Below, piece by piece: positions 44,580-57,787 of a DNA stretch of 64,000 nucleotides. The position numbers and the translations under genes are program-made. How positions within the stretch are numbered: position 1 is the stretch's first letter; every line of letters starts with the position of its first letter. The notes under the pieces were generated by a model. That model saw only the letters and a program-made list of their open reading frames with translations, ran no database searches and was not told where the DNA came from. The stretch covers positions 496,001-560,000 of the forward strand of contig JAFKAC010000004.1 of assembly GCA_025766275.1 (NCBI GenBank), given 5' to 3'. The stretch is from Lactarius indigo (Eukaryota; Basidiomycota; Agaricomycetes; Russulales; Russulaceae).

Positions 44580-45420
44580 TCGCAAATTATATTGAGTTAG
44601 AGCAGCACCGCTCCGCAGGTGCGCGTGACCTGGAGTTCCGGGAGATTCCTCCACGTGCAAGATGCGGAACGCTGGTAGAGCGCCAGGGAACTGTACGCCC
44701 GTGTTGAGATGCTTCCACGAGGCGTGCTGGAGCGTCAACGTGCGCTCGAAAAACTTGTTAAGGGCGCGCGCGTTGGACGGCGCCGTTTGGGACGCGAGAA
44801 TGTCGAGAGTAAGTGCTCGTAGGTGCGGGCACGTCGTCCATCAGAGCGTGCAGATCGAATGACGGGTGCACGTGAGGCTCCAGTGTAGGGGAGACATCAG
44901 TCGAGAAGGGGAGAACTACGTGAGAGAAAAGTACCTCTAGAGAAGGTGAGTTGGGCAGGACGAGCGAAAACTGGACGGTGCTCGGCGAGCGCCGGAGGAA
45001 TGCGGCGTGCTTCACACTCAGGGATGTAAGCTGTAAGGTTCGAGACTGACCGTCAGCGTCGGCACAGCCAAATCCAGTCAGTAGACCAACAGGGTATAAC
45101 CGCAAGTCGGCCGTGGATTTCGTTGAAGGCGCGGGTACGTCGCACGGTGGCTGGGGATACTCGAGATGTTCCAAGGAGTCGTTGGTACCCACGACAGCCA
45201 CCCAGAAGTTCATCTCAGAAGCGCGGCACTCTGATGCACGCCTGTGTCATAAGGACCCGGAGAAGATCAGCGTGCGTGGGTTGAATGCCGTTGCCTCCAG
45301 AGTCTCGGCATTCGACCCGCCACCATGTGCTTTCCACGTCCTGCGCCTGGGCTTCACAGGTGTCTTAGCAGATGAAGGGCGATACTTGGTGCGTGATCTG
45401 GGAGGGAGCACCCTCCTTCT
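44580..45420 (-). pseudogene. F-box/LRR-like protein remnant, copy iii (partial)
   Basis: On the minus strand the frame from 45213 has DSLEHLEYPQPPCDVPA and LTSLSVKHAAFLRRSPS, matching the middle of copy i. The C-terminal third (WVEVLA region) is missing, and several frame changes are present. It is a truncated duplicate. Confidence 0.45.
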
Positions 45421-46940
45421 GACTGATTGAAAAAGACGAGACAGTGCACACCGGCCGTGCGGTCCAGGCGTACGGCGATGGTCGCCCAGGGGGCTGGTCG
45501 GCGCTCACTGTGTACGCAGATACTACAGTACGCGGCATGTACGGATATTACCATGTGTACGAGGGCACGATATGTCAAGGCCAGGGAAACGAGGTCGCAG
45601 TGTGTAGGGACAAATGACACGATTAAATCTTTAAGGGGAGCTGTAAGAGCGAATGCGACCTAAATGTGACTGACTCACCATTGGAGAGAGGTGAAACAAC
45701 ACCGCTGAATGATGCCCTACAGCACGTGAACAGGGATGAGTGATAGGTGAGACGCAGGCTTGTATATGCGTATTGGGGTGATGTCAATTGAGAAGATACT
45801 GTGACTCGGAGAGCGAGTGGGAGTCGGAACGACTCGGAGCTGTCCAGGGCCGGCCCGCCGGTGTAAAACATCACGTGTACCATACTGTAGCGCGGTTGTG
45901 CTATTTCGCAGGTAAAACCAGGAAGCCCACATTGGTGAGCATTCACATCGCTCCTTCATGCCTTGGCCAGCTTTGTCACTCCCACTGAAGATCTCCAATC
46001 TTACCTCTCGTAGCGTTCGCAGCCTTCCAGAAACATTGTAATATCGTCACATTGTCTTGCCCGTCATCGGGGCTCGGACTTCTTCGCACGAAGATTCACT
46101 GAAAATCCCTTTCCAAGCGTCACTGCGAAGAGTCAAAGGATAAACAAACTCATGCACTCTATTATGTTTCGTCGCCATACCGGACCTCTTATGTGGAATG
46201 TATTCGATCAGAGGAAGTGAGACGAAGGCTGGATCGTTGCAAAAGGACAAATTCATCAACTTTGGGGGGGTAGACTGTGCGTTCTGATGTTTATCCCATT
46301 CCCGCCTCTCTTTCTCCCCATCATTCTACCGTTGTGGGTTCCACTTTCAGCCGCAGTGGTCCTGATGCTCAATCCGACGAATGGATCACATTGAAGCAAT
46401 CTCTTGGGCCAGTACAAGTGTTCTTGAGAGTCGCGCTCAGGTCAGCGGGCGCTGGGCCCGCCATCACCTAGATCAGGCAAGCAAGATGGCGTAGCAGATC
46501 GGGGAGGTCCTTTGGGGAAAGGACTAGCCAGCCAGAGGTGCGTTGTCTTGAGCTACGGTATCCTATATCATTCGGCCATCCTCACCCGTGAACCCTCGCC
46601 TTTCACTCCCCCTTTTCCCTTCGCCAACTCGACTTCGAGCAGCATATCGTCCGATACTCCGTCCGATATGCCATCGTTACACTCGCACCTGCCACCTCAG
46701 CTGTTGTCACAACGGCCATAATATTACTGTCATCGACTGCTCAGAGCTCTCCCAAGGCACTAGGAGATGGCGCGGCTATGGCTCGGGGGTGTGTCGAGGT
46801 CGATAAGGTGCAGAGAGGAACCAATATGTAGGAAAGTAAGGTAGAGTGTATAGAAAGGTCAGCAGTGGTTGCTCTTATTGTTGCACTGCCTCGGCCAACA
46901 CGGCTGCAGACGAATCAGCTACTATACGAAAAAAAAACCA
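45421..46940. other. Spacer of the F-box-like unit, second copy
   Basis: Repeats the block at 43701-44579 and continues into the stretch before the NLR 3' flank, also seen at 58070-58700 (GCTGGGCCCGCCATCA motif at 46449 and 58240). No gene was supported. Confidence 0.45.
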
Positions 46941-47378
46941 GTTTAAGGGAAAGGCACACGGTTGCCTAGTACTGTATAAGGAAGTAAAATGTCCCAGGTT
47001 CACCGTGACGTCATCTCCGTAGCAGGGTCTGCTGTTGTTGCCTCAGTCCCCGACTGACGTACTTATGTCGGTCCGCATTGCCAGTGATCGCAACATTTGG
47101 TAGCCGTAAATTTGCACCCCTGCCAGATCTCTTACAAATAATGGCCGAGTTGTTCAAGTTTGTGAGAAAACTCGGATGTTCGAATCATCGACGGTGTTGC
47201 GTATGCGGCGCACCGTTGTCCTTACAGGTCGACCGCAATCGAGGATTACGACTGCGTAGCTGTAGCAGTGGAAATCCGCGTTTGTTATCAGGTTATCATG
47301 AGCTCAATAATCAAAGAGGCGTTTCTGTCGATCAATACTGTATCCGTGAATAGTTAGAAACAACGCAGGGGATACATT

Positions 47379-50300
47379 CTATCCTCTACTCGCAAGGTGA
47401 TCCGACAACAACTTCGCAACCCAAAAGTGACCTTCCGACGACGCGACCTCAACCGGAGTGCGGCCTTCGCCATCCTTCGCATCTATATTTGCACCGTGTT
47501 TAAGTAATAGGCGCACGATACTTCCTTTTACTGCATGGTAGGAAGATGCCGCGAGGTGGAGCGGGGTTGATTGATTCATATTCTGTGCATTGACATCCGC
47601 CCCATGCTGAATCAGTAGCTCAACAGTTTCTGCACTCCACTTGGATGAAGCCAGATGTAAAGGCGTCGAGCGGGTGTCGTCTCGTGCAGTGACGTCCGCC
47701 CCATGTCGTATCAATAGCTGCACGGTATCAGCCTTGTTGTTGGACTTCGCCCGACGCAATGACTTTTGGTCCCAGTTGTCTTGTTGGTCAACGAGCCCCT
47801 CATCCTGTGCCGAGTCGAGTGTGTTAACATCAGTCCGTGCCGATAAAGAGTCGCGCAGTCCCTGAACTCACCCGAGATGACGCCAAATGTAAAGCCGTCC
47901 TGTGATTCCCGTCTTGTGCTGTCACATCCGCGCCGCGTTCAATCAATAGCTGCACCGTATCAGGGCTCCCAAAAGACGACGCCAGGTGTAAAGGCGTCAA
48001 TTGGTGATCATCCTGCGCAGTCACGTCTGCCCCATGATCAATCAATAGCCTCACGGAGTCAGCCTTCGCGCGGGACTTCACAGGATAGTGGGGCGAATGC
48101 GCGCTGTCCTCCTGTCCATATTCATTGGCACTGCCGAATCAAGAGTAACATGGTTCTGGAACTCACCCAAGACGATGCCAGATGTAAAGGTGTCCTGTGA
48201 CTCCTATCTTGCGCTGTGACATCCGCACCGCGCTCGATCAATAGCCGCACCGATCCGACACTCCCATAGGAAGACGCCAGATGCAAAGGCGTTAACTGGG
48301 TGTCATCCTGTGCGGCCACATCTGCCCCATGATCGACCAATAACCTCACAGTGTCGGCCTTCACGCTGTACTTCCAATCACCGAGGGGTCGTCGATCATT
48401 GCTAGTATCGTCCTGTCATTTACGTTAGCCGTATGCAGCGGTATCTTAGACCAAAAGTGATGGGCTCACCCAAAAACACGCCATATGCAAAGGCGTCCTA
48501 TGGATCCGATCTTGTGCAGCGACATCCGCGCCGAACTCTATCAAAAGCCGCACGGTTTCAGTCCTCCCCCAAAATGCCGCCAGATGCAAAGCCGTAGAGT
48601 GCTCTTCATCTTGAATTGTCACGTCCGCCCCATGATCAACCAATAGCCTCACGGCATCAACCTTCGCATTGAGCGAGCGTGGCTGCTGATCATCATCCTG
48701 TCGATATTCATCAGGCCTGTGAGGGAACAAAAATGGCGTAGCTCTGGTACTCACCAAAGACGACACCATATGCAAAGGTGTTCTGCCTCTCCCATCCTGG
48801 ACAGTCACATCCGCGCCGTGCTCTATCAATAGTTGCATGATCTCAAGATTCACCCAGGAGGACGCCAGGTGCAAAGGAGTTGAGTGATCCTCGTCTTGTG
48901 CTGTCACATCCACCCCGTGCTTGACCAATAGCCTCACAGTTTCCGCCTTCTCCTTGTACAGTGTTGAAATGGGTCCTACGCGACTGATGCACTGTCCATT
49001 TACATCAGTCGCATACTTTCCGGGTCAGAAGCGAGAAGTTGTGGGACTCACCGAAGACGACGCCAGATGCAACGGCGCCTTATGGCTCTCATCTAGTATG
49101 TTGACATCCGCGCCGTGCTCGATCAATAGACGCACAGTTTCGGAACTTCCCGAGAACGCCGCGAGATGCAAAGCCGTTGACTGGGCCTTATCCTGTACAG
49201 ACACGTCTGCGCCGTGCTCTATCAATAATCGCACAGTGTCCGGATTCACATTGGACTTCTCAAAAAAGGGATCCCTGCTGTAGCTATCATCCTGTGCTTA
49301 TATCAGCCTTGTTCTGGATCAAGAATGATGTGGTTATCGCACTCACCAAAGTTGATGCTAGATGCAAAGGTGTCCTGTGGCTCCCATCCTTCGCGGTGAC
49401 ATCCGCACCATGCTCTATCAATAGCTGCACGGTTTCGGTGCTCCCAGAGAACGCCGCCAGGTGCAAAGGCGTGGAGTGGATCTCATCTTGCGCGTTGACG
49501 TCCGCTCCGTGCTCGATCAATATCCGCATGATTTTGGCCTTCTGGTCCGGTCCAAGAAATATGACGTCGGGTTTCTGTCGACTTATATCAGTCCTGCGAT
49601 GGATCAAGAACGACGCAGTATTAGCATTCACCACAGACGACGCCAAGTGCAAAGGCGTCCTGTGACTCGCATCTCGTGCAGTGACATCCGCCCCGTGCTC
49701 GATCAACAGCTGAACAGCCTCAGCATTCACTGAGGACGACGCCAGATGCAAAGGTGTTGTGTGGGTCTCGTCTTGCGCGTTGACGTCCGCACCAAGCTCA
49801 ATCAATATCCGTACAGCTTTGGCACTCCTCGAGGATGATGCCATGTGCAAAGGCGTAGAGTAGGTCATATCCCGCGCAGTCACGTCAGCCCCACGCTTGA
49901 CGAATAGCCGTAAAGTGTCATCCACCGTGATTGGTATCGTCTGGTTCCAGCTGTTGTCGTCGCGCTGTCCGTCTGTATCAGCCCTGAGCAAGATCAGAGC
50001 GATGAGCTTCGGAACTCACCCAGGTGGAGACAAAATGGAGTGGAGTCTTGAGGTTCCAATCCCGTGCCATGACATCCGCGCCGTGCTCGATCAAAACCCC
50101 CAAGATTTCAAGATCTTTCTGGACCGCCGCTCGATGCAAAGGGGTTGAATGGGTCTCATTTTGCGCATTCACGTCGGCGCCATTCTCTATCAATATCCGT
50201 ACCATCTCAAGTTTCCGAAGGGATGACGCCTCGTGCAAAGGCGTCGAGAGGGTCATATCCAGCGCGGTCACGTCTGCGCCGTGCTCGATCAAGAGCCGCA

Positions 50301-53300
50301 CAATTCCAGCCACTGCGGCCGATTCTTTCGGACCATGGGTGAGATACTGTCCAGCTGCATCAGCCTTGTACTGATCAATAATGACGTAGTCTGGCACACA
50401 CCCGATCGTTCGACACCGCGAGATGCAAAGGCGTCTTGTGCTCCCGATCCTGCAGGATGACGTCTGCACCTTGCTCGATCAATAACCGCACAGTTTCAGC
50501 CTTCCCGGAGTCCGAGTCGCACGCTAGATGCAAAGGCGTCCGGTAACTCGGACCCTTCATAGCGACACTCGCCCCTCGCATTAACAACTCGCGCACAATG
50601 TCGGCATGTCCACCTTGTGACGCCAAGTGCAATGGGGTATTGTTGGTATCATCCGCTTCGTCGACAGTTATCCTGTGCCGTTGGTGTCTGTTCACCTCTG
50701 CCAAATAGGGCAGAGTTTTGTGGTTGTCCTGTTGGGAATTTACGGGCACACCATGGTCGAATAGCCACTTAACGATATCCACATGTCCGTCCTCAGATGC
50801 AGCATGTAGTAGAGTGCGATTGTTGTAGTCTCTGATACCCAGGTCTATACCGCGCTGGTAAAGTAGCTCCGCGATGTCGAAGTGTTTGTTGCGCAATGCC
50901 GCCACCAGCGGGCTGGGATTTCGACCAACTGGACCAGTTAGATGCTGGGGGTTCTCAGCGACCAGACGCGCTGCCAGGTCGTGGAACCCGCAGAGTGAAG
51001 CATAGTAAAGGGGAGAACCGTGATGCTTATCAAAGTCGTAAAACCACCCAAAGAACTGGGGTGGAGGGTGCAACCCGAGCCAGACTTTGAGATGAGGTTC
51101 CGCGCGGTCAAACAGACGTCGAATCCCATCTTCTACACGCGTCCATACATTCCCGAACCGCGCATGGTCCGCCCAGTGCTTGGCGGCATACCGAGCCAGA
51201 GGAGAATGATGTCTAACCATGGCATCGTCGACCCGATTGTAGAGTAGGACCCCCAAACAGGCCTTAACAATGACGGTGTGTGCCGGCTCGGGAAGGATAT
51301 GAAAGCATGAAATATCTGCGCTTGAAGTGGCCAAGCGATCCGACGTCAAGAATTCTTGGACCGAAAAGTGTGAAAATTGGACAACGCGGTCACCGCGATC
51401 ACCGACAACAGAAATCAAACTGGAGCACGTAGACAGCACCGCATCTTGCTGATCCTTCCACCGCCAATTCTCCTTCAGCTCTGGTATCTCTCCGCCCGAA
51501 AAGTCGAGTGCGAGGATCTCTGCCAGCTCCTCCACACCAAGTGGACGCTTCGCCACCGTGAGACATTGTAACAGACGATGTGCATAAAGTTGATTGGTCG
51601 TCCCGATTTCCTTCAGCACCCGTGCATATGTCTCGTCCAATGTCGCAGGAAGTTGCCGTAGAACATGCGGCACGTTCTGCGGCAGGCAATGTCGCAGCGT
51701 CTCCAGCTGACAAAAGACCCATCGGAACCTGAAAAGAATAAGCAAATATCATCGGCGGACCTTAAACGCTCTTACATTCCGTCGGCTCGTTCCGACAGCG
51801 TCTGTATCACCATTTCTTTGTCCTCATCCCTCCATCGCCTCATCATCGTATTCGAGGGAGAATACACAACAGATTTGATATATTCGGCGATATCGTTTTC
51901 TTGTCCGCTTTCGTTGTGAAGGGATACAGAACAATGCGTGAGCCGCTCGATCGCGTACTGGATGTCGACCTCCGGACGACTAGTCACGCAGATACGAAGA
52001 CTTGAAACCCGCAGCTCGACCAGCTCCTTCACGACGTCAAGGACCAATTCGCGAGTCGATGGAATTCCAGAGATATTGGGACACTCGTCAAGAGCATCCA
52101 TGATCAGATAAACTGGACACTGGTTGGGGAGGGTGAGCATCTCCTTGAGGCAGTCCATCAATGCTTTGTCACTGGGCTGACGCGTGCCTTTGCCATATGC
52201 GTCATAGAGCCGAGAGAGTATGTCGCAGAAGGGATCGGAAGAGTCAGAGAGTTGGATGAGAAGTGAGTGAAGTAGATCGCGGCGGGATTGCTTGGCGACA
52301 TCCCTAAAATCGAAGTAAAAGTACGCCATGGAGGCCAATCCAGCCTTGTTCAGGGCGTCAATATCGTTAATAATCGCAGAGCTTCTCGGTAATTGTTAGT
52401 CACTACTTGATATGCGAGAGTTAAGAATCGACGAACCACAATATGCTTTTCCCAGATCCCGCTACGGAACATGTGGCACCTGAGATCACATAAGTCACGA
52501 AGAGTAAGAGGGACGTACGTTTCCCGTGGATCCATAGGAGCGAACCGGTCGCCTTCCATTCCTCAAATGTGTTGCCCTTACAGAACCACTCGGCGGTTCC
52601 GTCGTGTTGACGATCAGATGCATTGATGTGATTTGTAGACGGATCCGAAGGAGATTGCCATTCTCTAAGGCGCTCAAGCATTTTCTCCCCTGGAAGTATG
52701 TCAGACGCTCGACCATCGACCATGACGAGATTGATGACAAACGCTTTAGGACGTCTACATTGTGCGAAGTTGTTTGCATGATCAATTTGGCTTCCCTTCC
52801 GTCTAGATATTTCAACATTAGTGATGACGTCGATGACTTTGCTGAGCACAGTTTACGCACCGTCGATAATAACTTGCACTTTTTCGTCGACCACTTGGAC
52901 ATTCTCGTCGACGTCCTTCATTCCAGCGCCAACCGCCTCCACCTTTTTGTCGATATCGTGTGCAACCTTCAGCACCTCCGCATTCGCCATTCGAGCCTCT
53001 TCGTTCGTCATTTTGTCCAACTTCGTCAACCCATCTTCCAGCCTCCTTATTCCCGCCACTTTCTTCAGAAACTTTCCTGTACGTAGTCATCAGCGTCCAG
53101 AAACCGAAGGCCGAGCATATGGCGAAATATAAGCCTACTCGCTCGACTCTGCTTCATTTCCTTCGTGGCTGTCCCAAGGATATCCAGCACCTCCACCATT
53201 ATATTCACCATCATGTCCGTCATCGCCGGAGTTGGCAGGACCTTGGTATAAATCTCCAGTCGTCTGAAGAAATTCTCGATGCGCTCAAAGATATCGATGA

Positions 53301-53813
53301 GGATGTCTTGGCTGGCTTCGACTTCTTTTGCCGCCTGACGACCACCGGTGTCATAATAGCCGTCACGAGTAAATAGACGAGATCACTGACCAAGAGGAGG
53401 ACACCGGCACCAGCAAATATCACTTTAGCGGGAGAGAAAACCTGCAGACATAATATTAGAGTGATATCATCAACAGATCAATTGATGTTCACCAAACCGA
53501 TCCCTTCGCCGAGTGTCTGCGAGAACGCATACAGTACGTTGATCGTTGGGTTGAGCCATTTGTGCAATCTCTCGTCGGCGGTCCGAGATTGTTTGAACTG
53601 GTCGACTTGTTCTTGAAGTATAGTTAGAATGGCCGCAGGAGAGTCGCATGGTTGAAGCTGGGTGGCGAGAGGATGAGCGATGAGATCGTGTTTTGTCTTT
53701 TTATTATATTCCTTGATCGCCTTTTCGAAGATGATTTTGAAATTGGAAGAGGAAGAGGATGAGGTGGTTGCGGGAGTCTTTGAGGACGAGCTAGGAGCGG
53801 AGGACCGACTCAT
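47379..53813 (-). CDS. STAND/NLR-like protein 2: Goodbye-type domain, coiled coil, NACHT, ankyrin repeats
   Basis: Same architecture and intron positions as gene 1, from ATG 53813 (MSRSSAPS) to the stop at 47379. The first intron (53442-53492, 51 nt) contains an in-frame stop, so splicing is required here. An apparent frameshift after GAGVLLL (about 53396) is explained by a 56-nt GTCAGT...CAG intron. Walker A again forms across an intron (about 52450-52540), and Walker B reads LIMDALDEC near 52110. The coiled coil is one heptad shorter than in gene 1. The ankyrin part has the same ten exons. No disabling change was found. Confidence 0.83.
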
Positions 53814-54416
53814 GCTAAGAGGGCGGCGCCGAGGTGCCAGTGGTAGATGAGATCGATTCGACGCTTGGAAAGCGCTGGTGACCGTCCCTGGCCGTGGAAG
53901 CTCTGGAAGGCCTTACCGGATTCGGTCATACATTGATAGACTAGTGCCCGAGCCAACGTGACCACAGCCTGAGTTGTACTAGGCGTTGTCGGGTGCACGA
54001 GTCCCTCCTCAGACTATACACGCCACCCCAGTATTCCCGTTGGTCAGGTAGTCAGTAGTATTTCACCAGAAGTCCTGGACATGCTGAGAAAGATGTGCAC
54101 CCGGACGTCTCACTGGCAGGAGGCAGTCCGGCGCCTGAACGAATATTCAGAATCGAGGAGGAAGGAAAACACGTACTCACGGCTAGTGGGCTCAGGAGCA
54201 GTGAGCCGAATGAGGTCGCTCATAGGCTCACAATTAAGTTCATGATAGTCTCATGATTCCGCATCTTCATGTCAAGCTCACCAAACACGAAACTTTGGTA
54301 CACTAGATCTTTGATTTCTGTAAACGACATGTCCCAACAAAATTGGCGATGTGAGAAAAAGGAATTCGACTTCAGCTCAGCTGCCCACCCAAGCAGCCGC
54401 CGACCTGTGACAGACC
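53814..54416. other. Upstream region of NLR gene 2
   Basis: No gene was seen. It corresponds to the region upstream of NLR gene 1 at 37120-37800, with several indels. Confidence 0.45.
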
Positions 54417-54800
54417 TCAGTGCCAAGAGACTGCTGCAGTTGTAGCATCGGATGACATGTTATTGGCTGGAAATGCTACCGGACCCTGTTTGGCCGTGAT
54501 GTACGATAGCGAGGGCAAATTAGAGAACACCCGACTTGTCAACGATTTTGTGGGATGCTTCGAGCTCTTATATTTGCCGTTTGAAGATCGAAGAGTAACC
54601 CTTTCAGGCACTAGATCCGACGCGGTGAGACAAAAGGAAGGTTGCTTTTCGGGGTCATAGACCTCAAGTTCCGGTAGTAGAGAAGCAAAGCTATTACAGG
54701 CATCCTCAATGAAATCAGCGGGTAGGATGAGCCATTGTGATAGGAGTCCCAAAATCTTCTCCTTCAGGTCGCCTGACGGGGGATTGTTGGCGTCTTTCAT
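54417..54800 (-). CDS. Hypothetical small ORF (127 codons), unrecognised
   Basis: An ATG-started frame with a mixed composition (KEKILGLLSQWLILPADF, then Ser/Lys-rich). The same block upstream of NLR gene 1 (about 37810-38010) lacks roughly 150 bases and has no matching frame, so conservation does not support a protein. It may be an exon of a lost gene or chance. Confidence 0.2.
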   Translation of the reverse strand: MKDANNPPSGDLKEKILGLLSQWLILPADFIEDACNSFASLLPELEVYDPEKQPSFCLTASDLVPERVTLRSSNGKYKSSKHPTKSLTSRVFSNLPSLSYITAKQGPVAFPANNMSSDATTAAVSWH

Positions 54801-54889
54801 ACAAGGTTTCTCAATTATCTTAGGGATTTTCCCCTACCAATGCTTAACGTAGACTATCATACCCTCAGCTAGCTCACCGAGCACGAAGA

Positions 54890-55980
54890 CATTACATCGA
54901 AGTGGGTCTCCCACGTGCCCTACGTGGAGCCCCATCCGCCAAAGAACCTTCATCTACATGCCACACCACCCAGTCGCCCTCCCATGTCAAAGGAATCGAC
55001 CGTGAGGGAGCTCGACCTGCCGCATCCACAGGCAAAAGCTCAAGATATCGCACGCCAGCTCGTCATACTCTTCTATCGTAGTGCTTTCAGGATCGTGGAA
55101 GCTCGACGCGCCGCGGAATACCTCCACCTCGGACAGCGCTGCAAGCACCTCGACCCACTCGCCCTAACCCCGTTAGGGAAACGCAGTTAGATTGGTGCGA
55201 GGGGACATACCAGATGTACAGGAGTACGCGTGATGGGAGATTGCTCGTACCAAAAGTTGACAGCGATGAGGCGCAGCCAACGCATGCACGGGAACAACCG
55301 CACGGCGTGTATGAGAACCGCGATGCTCTCGAACGAAGAAACCACGAGACGGCGCAGCGCCTCACCGCGAATGTGCACCAGCGCCTCGAGCATGCGTGCG
55401 TTTGATGGTCCTTCAGGCGCAAGAATGTCGAGTGCATGCGCTCGTAGACACGGGAACCACACATTGTCGAGGAGAGCGTGCAGATCGAATGACATATCGC
55501 ACCACGAGTGGGAGGCCCTAGTACTCTGGTATGACATCAGCTAATAGGAAGAGCAGAGCCGTAAGGGAGTATCTCTAGTAAGGGGTGAGTAGCGTAAGAC
55601 GCGGGAGAACTGGACGACTCTCGGCAGGTGCCGGAGGAATGCGGCATGCTTCACATCAAGGGGGTAAGGTTCGAGATAGACCATAACTGCAAACTGTCAG
55701 CACCGATATAGCTGAGCCCAGTAAAAGACAAACCAGATACAACCAGACATTGGCCGTGGGTCTCATTGATGACGCGGGCATGTTGTACGGCGGCAGGGCA
55801 TACTCGAGGCGCTTCAAGGAGTTGTTGGCTCCCGCGATAGCCGCCCAGAAGATACTCGGCACGCGCCCATGCTGTGAGGGCCAGCATGTGCAGGCTCGGC
55901 ATCACGGGTTCGCCGCCGCCTCCAGATCTCAACATTTCACCCGCCACTATGTGCTTTCCATGCTTTGCGCCTGAGCTTCA
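54890..55980 (-). pseudogene. F-box/LRR-like protein remnant, copy iv
   Basis: The minus strand shows NNSLKRLEYALPPYNMPA (near 55830), LRRLVVSSFESIAVLIHAV (near 55330) and the C-terminal block (near 55130), in the same order as copy i but in different frames. Stops and small indels separate the parts. It lies at the same place relative to NLR gene 2 as copy i does to NLR gene 1. Confidence 0.5.
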
Positions 55981-56718
55981 CAGAGGACCTGGTGGAGGGG
56001 AGGCAATGCTTAGTGTGTGCTCTGGGAGGAAGCTCCCTCCTTCCGACTTGTCGAACAAGACGAGACAGCGCACACCAGTCATGCGGTCCAGGTGAGCAGC
56101 GATGGTTGCTCAGGGGGGTGGTCCGCACTAATTGTGTACGCGGATAGTACGGTATGCAGGCTATGTGGGGATTATCATGAGTGTGAGGGCATGACAGGTT
56201 AATGTCAAGGAGATGAGGTCGCAGTATTTAGTATGTAGGGATAGATGACGCAATTAAATCGGGGAGCTCTATGGGGAGCTGTAAGAGCGAAGGCGACCTA
56301 AATGTGACGTGACTCACTACTGGCGAGAGAAGTGGAACAACACCGCTGAATGATGATCGATGACATACGTGAACAGGGATGTGAGATGCAGGCTCGTATA
56401 TGCGCGTCGAGGTGATGTCAGCTGAGAAGATACTGTGGGTGAGTAGGAGCCATTCGAGATACGGTGACTCGGAGCGGGCCGGCCCGCCGTCAGATGTACT
56501 GTACTGTAGCGTTGCGCTATTTTACAGTAGGCGGATAAAACCCCGGGAGCGCAAGTGGGGTGTTTTTCGCCTCGCTCTGGCGTGCCTTTGGCCCGTTTCG
56601 TCACTCCCGCTAAATCCGCCAGTCTTGCCTCAAGTAGCGTCCGCAGCCTTCTAGAAACATTGTAACATTGTCCCATTGTTTCGTCCATCAACGGATCTCT
56701 TACTTATTCACACGAAAA
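55981..56718. other. Spacer of the F-box-like unit, third copy (left part)
   Basis: Related to 45421-46070, including the GGGCCGGCCCG motif at 56478. No ORF was supported. A retroposon interrupts it at 56732. Confidence 0.45.
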
Positions 56719-56731
56719 CCCACTGAAGATT

Positions 56732-57774
56732 TTTTTTTTTTTGAATGAATGAATGAATGAATTTATATCCTGGAGCAGTACTACGAGTACAAAGCCGGTG
56801 CTAATTACTAAGCTATCACTCTGTACGGAAACTCCTAACCCCATCGAACCTTCAACTCTTTAGTTACCTCCCTTCGCAAATTTGCTCAACGGGAAAGGGC
56901 GAAACCTTATAAGACCCAGGGCAGGACGTAAGCCATATTAGGTAAGGGGAGCGAGGAGACAAGGGTGAGAAAGTAGCGTTGTAATATAGCAGTAGGGAAC
57001 AGGGAAGAGTCTGTGGGACCAGGGTCCCGGTGCGGGGTTGTTACTCCCCAAGGGTCATAGGGGCGGGGGTTTAAACCCACCCACTAAAGCCACCTCCAGA
57101 CACAGAGGAAGCGGGTCAGGGTACGTGAAGAGATTATGTAATTGCGGTCTCCCAGTCCATCAGTACGTAAGTCATCCACATCCTCATCCCTACCTCCCAT
57201 GCCATCATCACCTTCCAACCCCTCGGCGCCGTCCCAGGGACCAGAGTTGGACCCAGACTTTTGTTACCAATACTGGCATGGGGTACACCAGGGGGCCCAG
57301 TCCCTGGCTCCAGCCAAATGCCTTGTGGTGTCCATCCGGGAGTCTGTCGTGGTTGCTGGGGGACTGTGAGTGGCGGAGATTGAATCGGACGTGGTGTGGG
57401 ATTGTCAGAAGTGGAATCGGAGAAGGAACTGGGGTGAAGGTTGGGGTGTATTGGGGATAAGTGGGATGTGGCGGCTAGCAGCAGAGCCCGAAGTGAAAGT
57501 TGGTTGCCTGGAAAGGCAGTGGCTGAGTCTTGAGGTTGGGCAGGAACCACCAGGGGGTGCGCACGGCAGAACCCTAGGGTGGAGTAGAAGTGAGTGTGCG
57601 GCCTGAGATGGGCCAATGTGTGGTTGTGTTGGTGTGTGGAAAGGGCAGGTAAGGAAGGGGCCACGTAGGATCACGTGGGGATGTTGGTTGCCCGCAGGGA
57701 ATGCGCCAGCCCGGATTCGAACCCAGAGTCTGTCACCAGAGCTGTCCTGTGTAAGGCGAGGGGGGGAGCATTTG
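56732..57774 (-). mobile_element. Retroposon with tRNA-like head and A-rich tail (SINE-like, 1.04 kb)
   Basis: It is flanked by a 13-bp direct repeat CCCACTGAAGATT (56719-56731 and 57775-57787). On the minus strand it ends in (ATTC)5 plus a run of A (plus strand T-run 56730-56742, GAAT repeats 56743-56762). A pol III B box (GGGTTCGAATCC) lies at 57724-57713, about 51 nt from the 5' end, the position expected in a tRNA-derived head; CCTTACAC upstream recalls a tRNA-Val anticodon loop. No convincing A box was found. The paralogous spacers at about 44120 and 46100 lack it. No reverse transcriptase is encoded. Confidence 0.75.
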
Positions 57775-57787
57775 CCCACTGAAGATT

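Noticed and set aside
53340..53400. Apparent 7-bp deletion causing a frameshift in NLR gene 2
   Set aside because: The difference falls inside a GTCAGT...CAG intron (63 nt in gene 1, 56 nt in gene 2). The flanking exons join in the same frame (GVLLL-AAKEVEA).
57134..57664. A 176-codon Pro/His-rich minus-strand ORF
   Set aside because: It lies inside the tRNA-headed retroposon and has low complexity and no domain; most likely chance.
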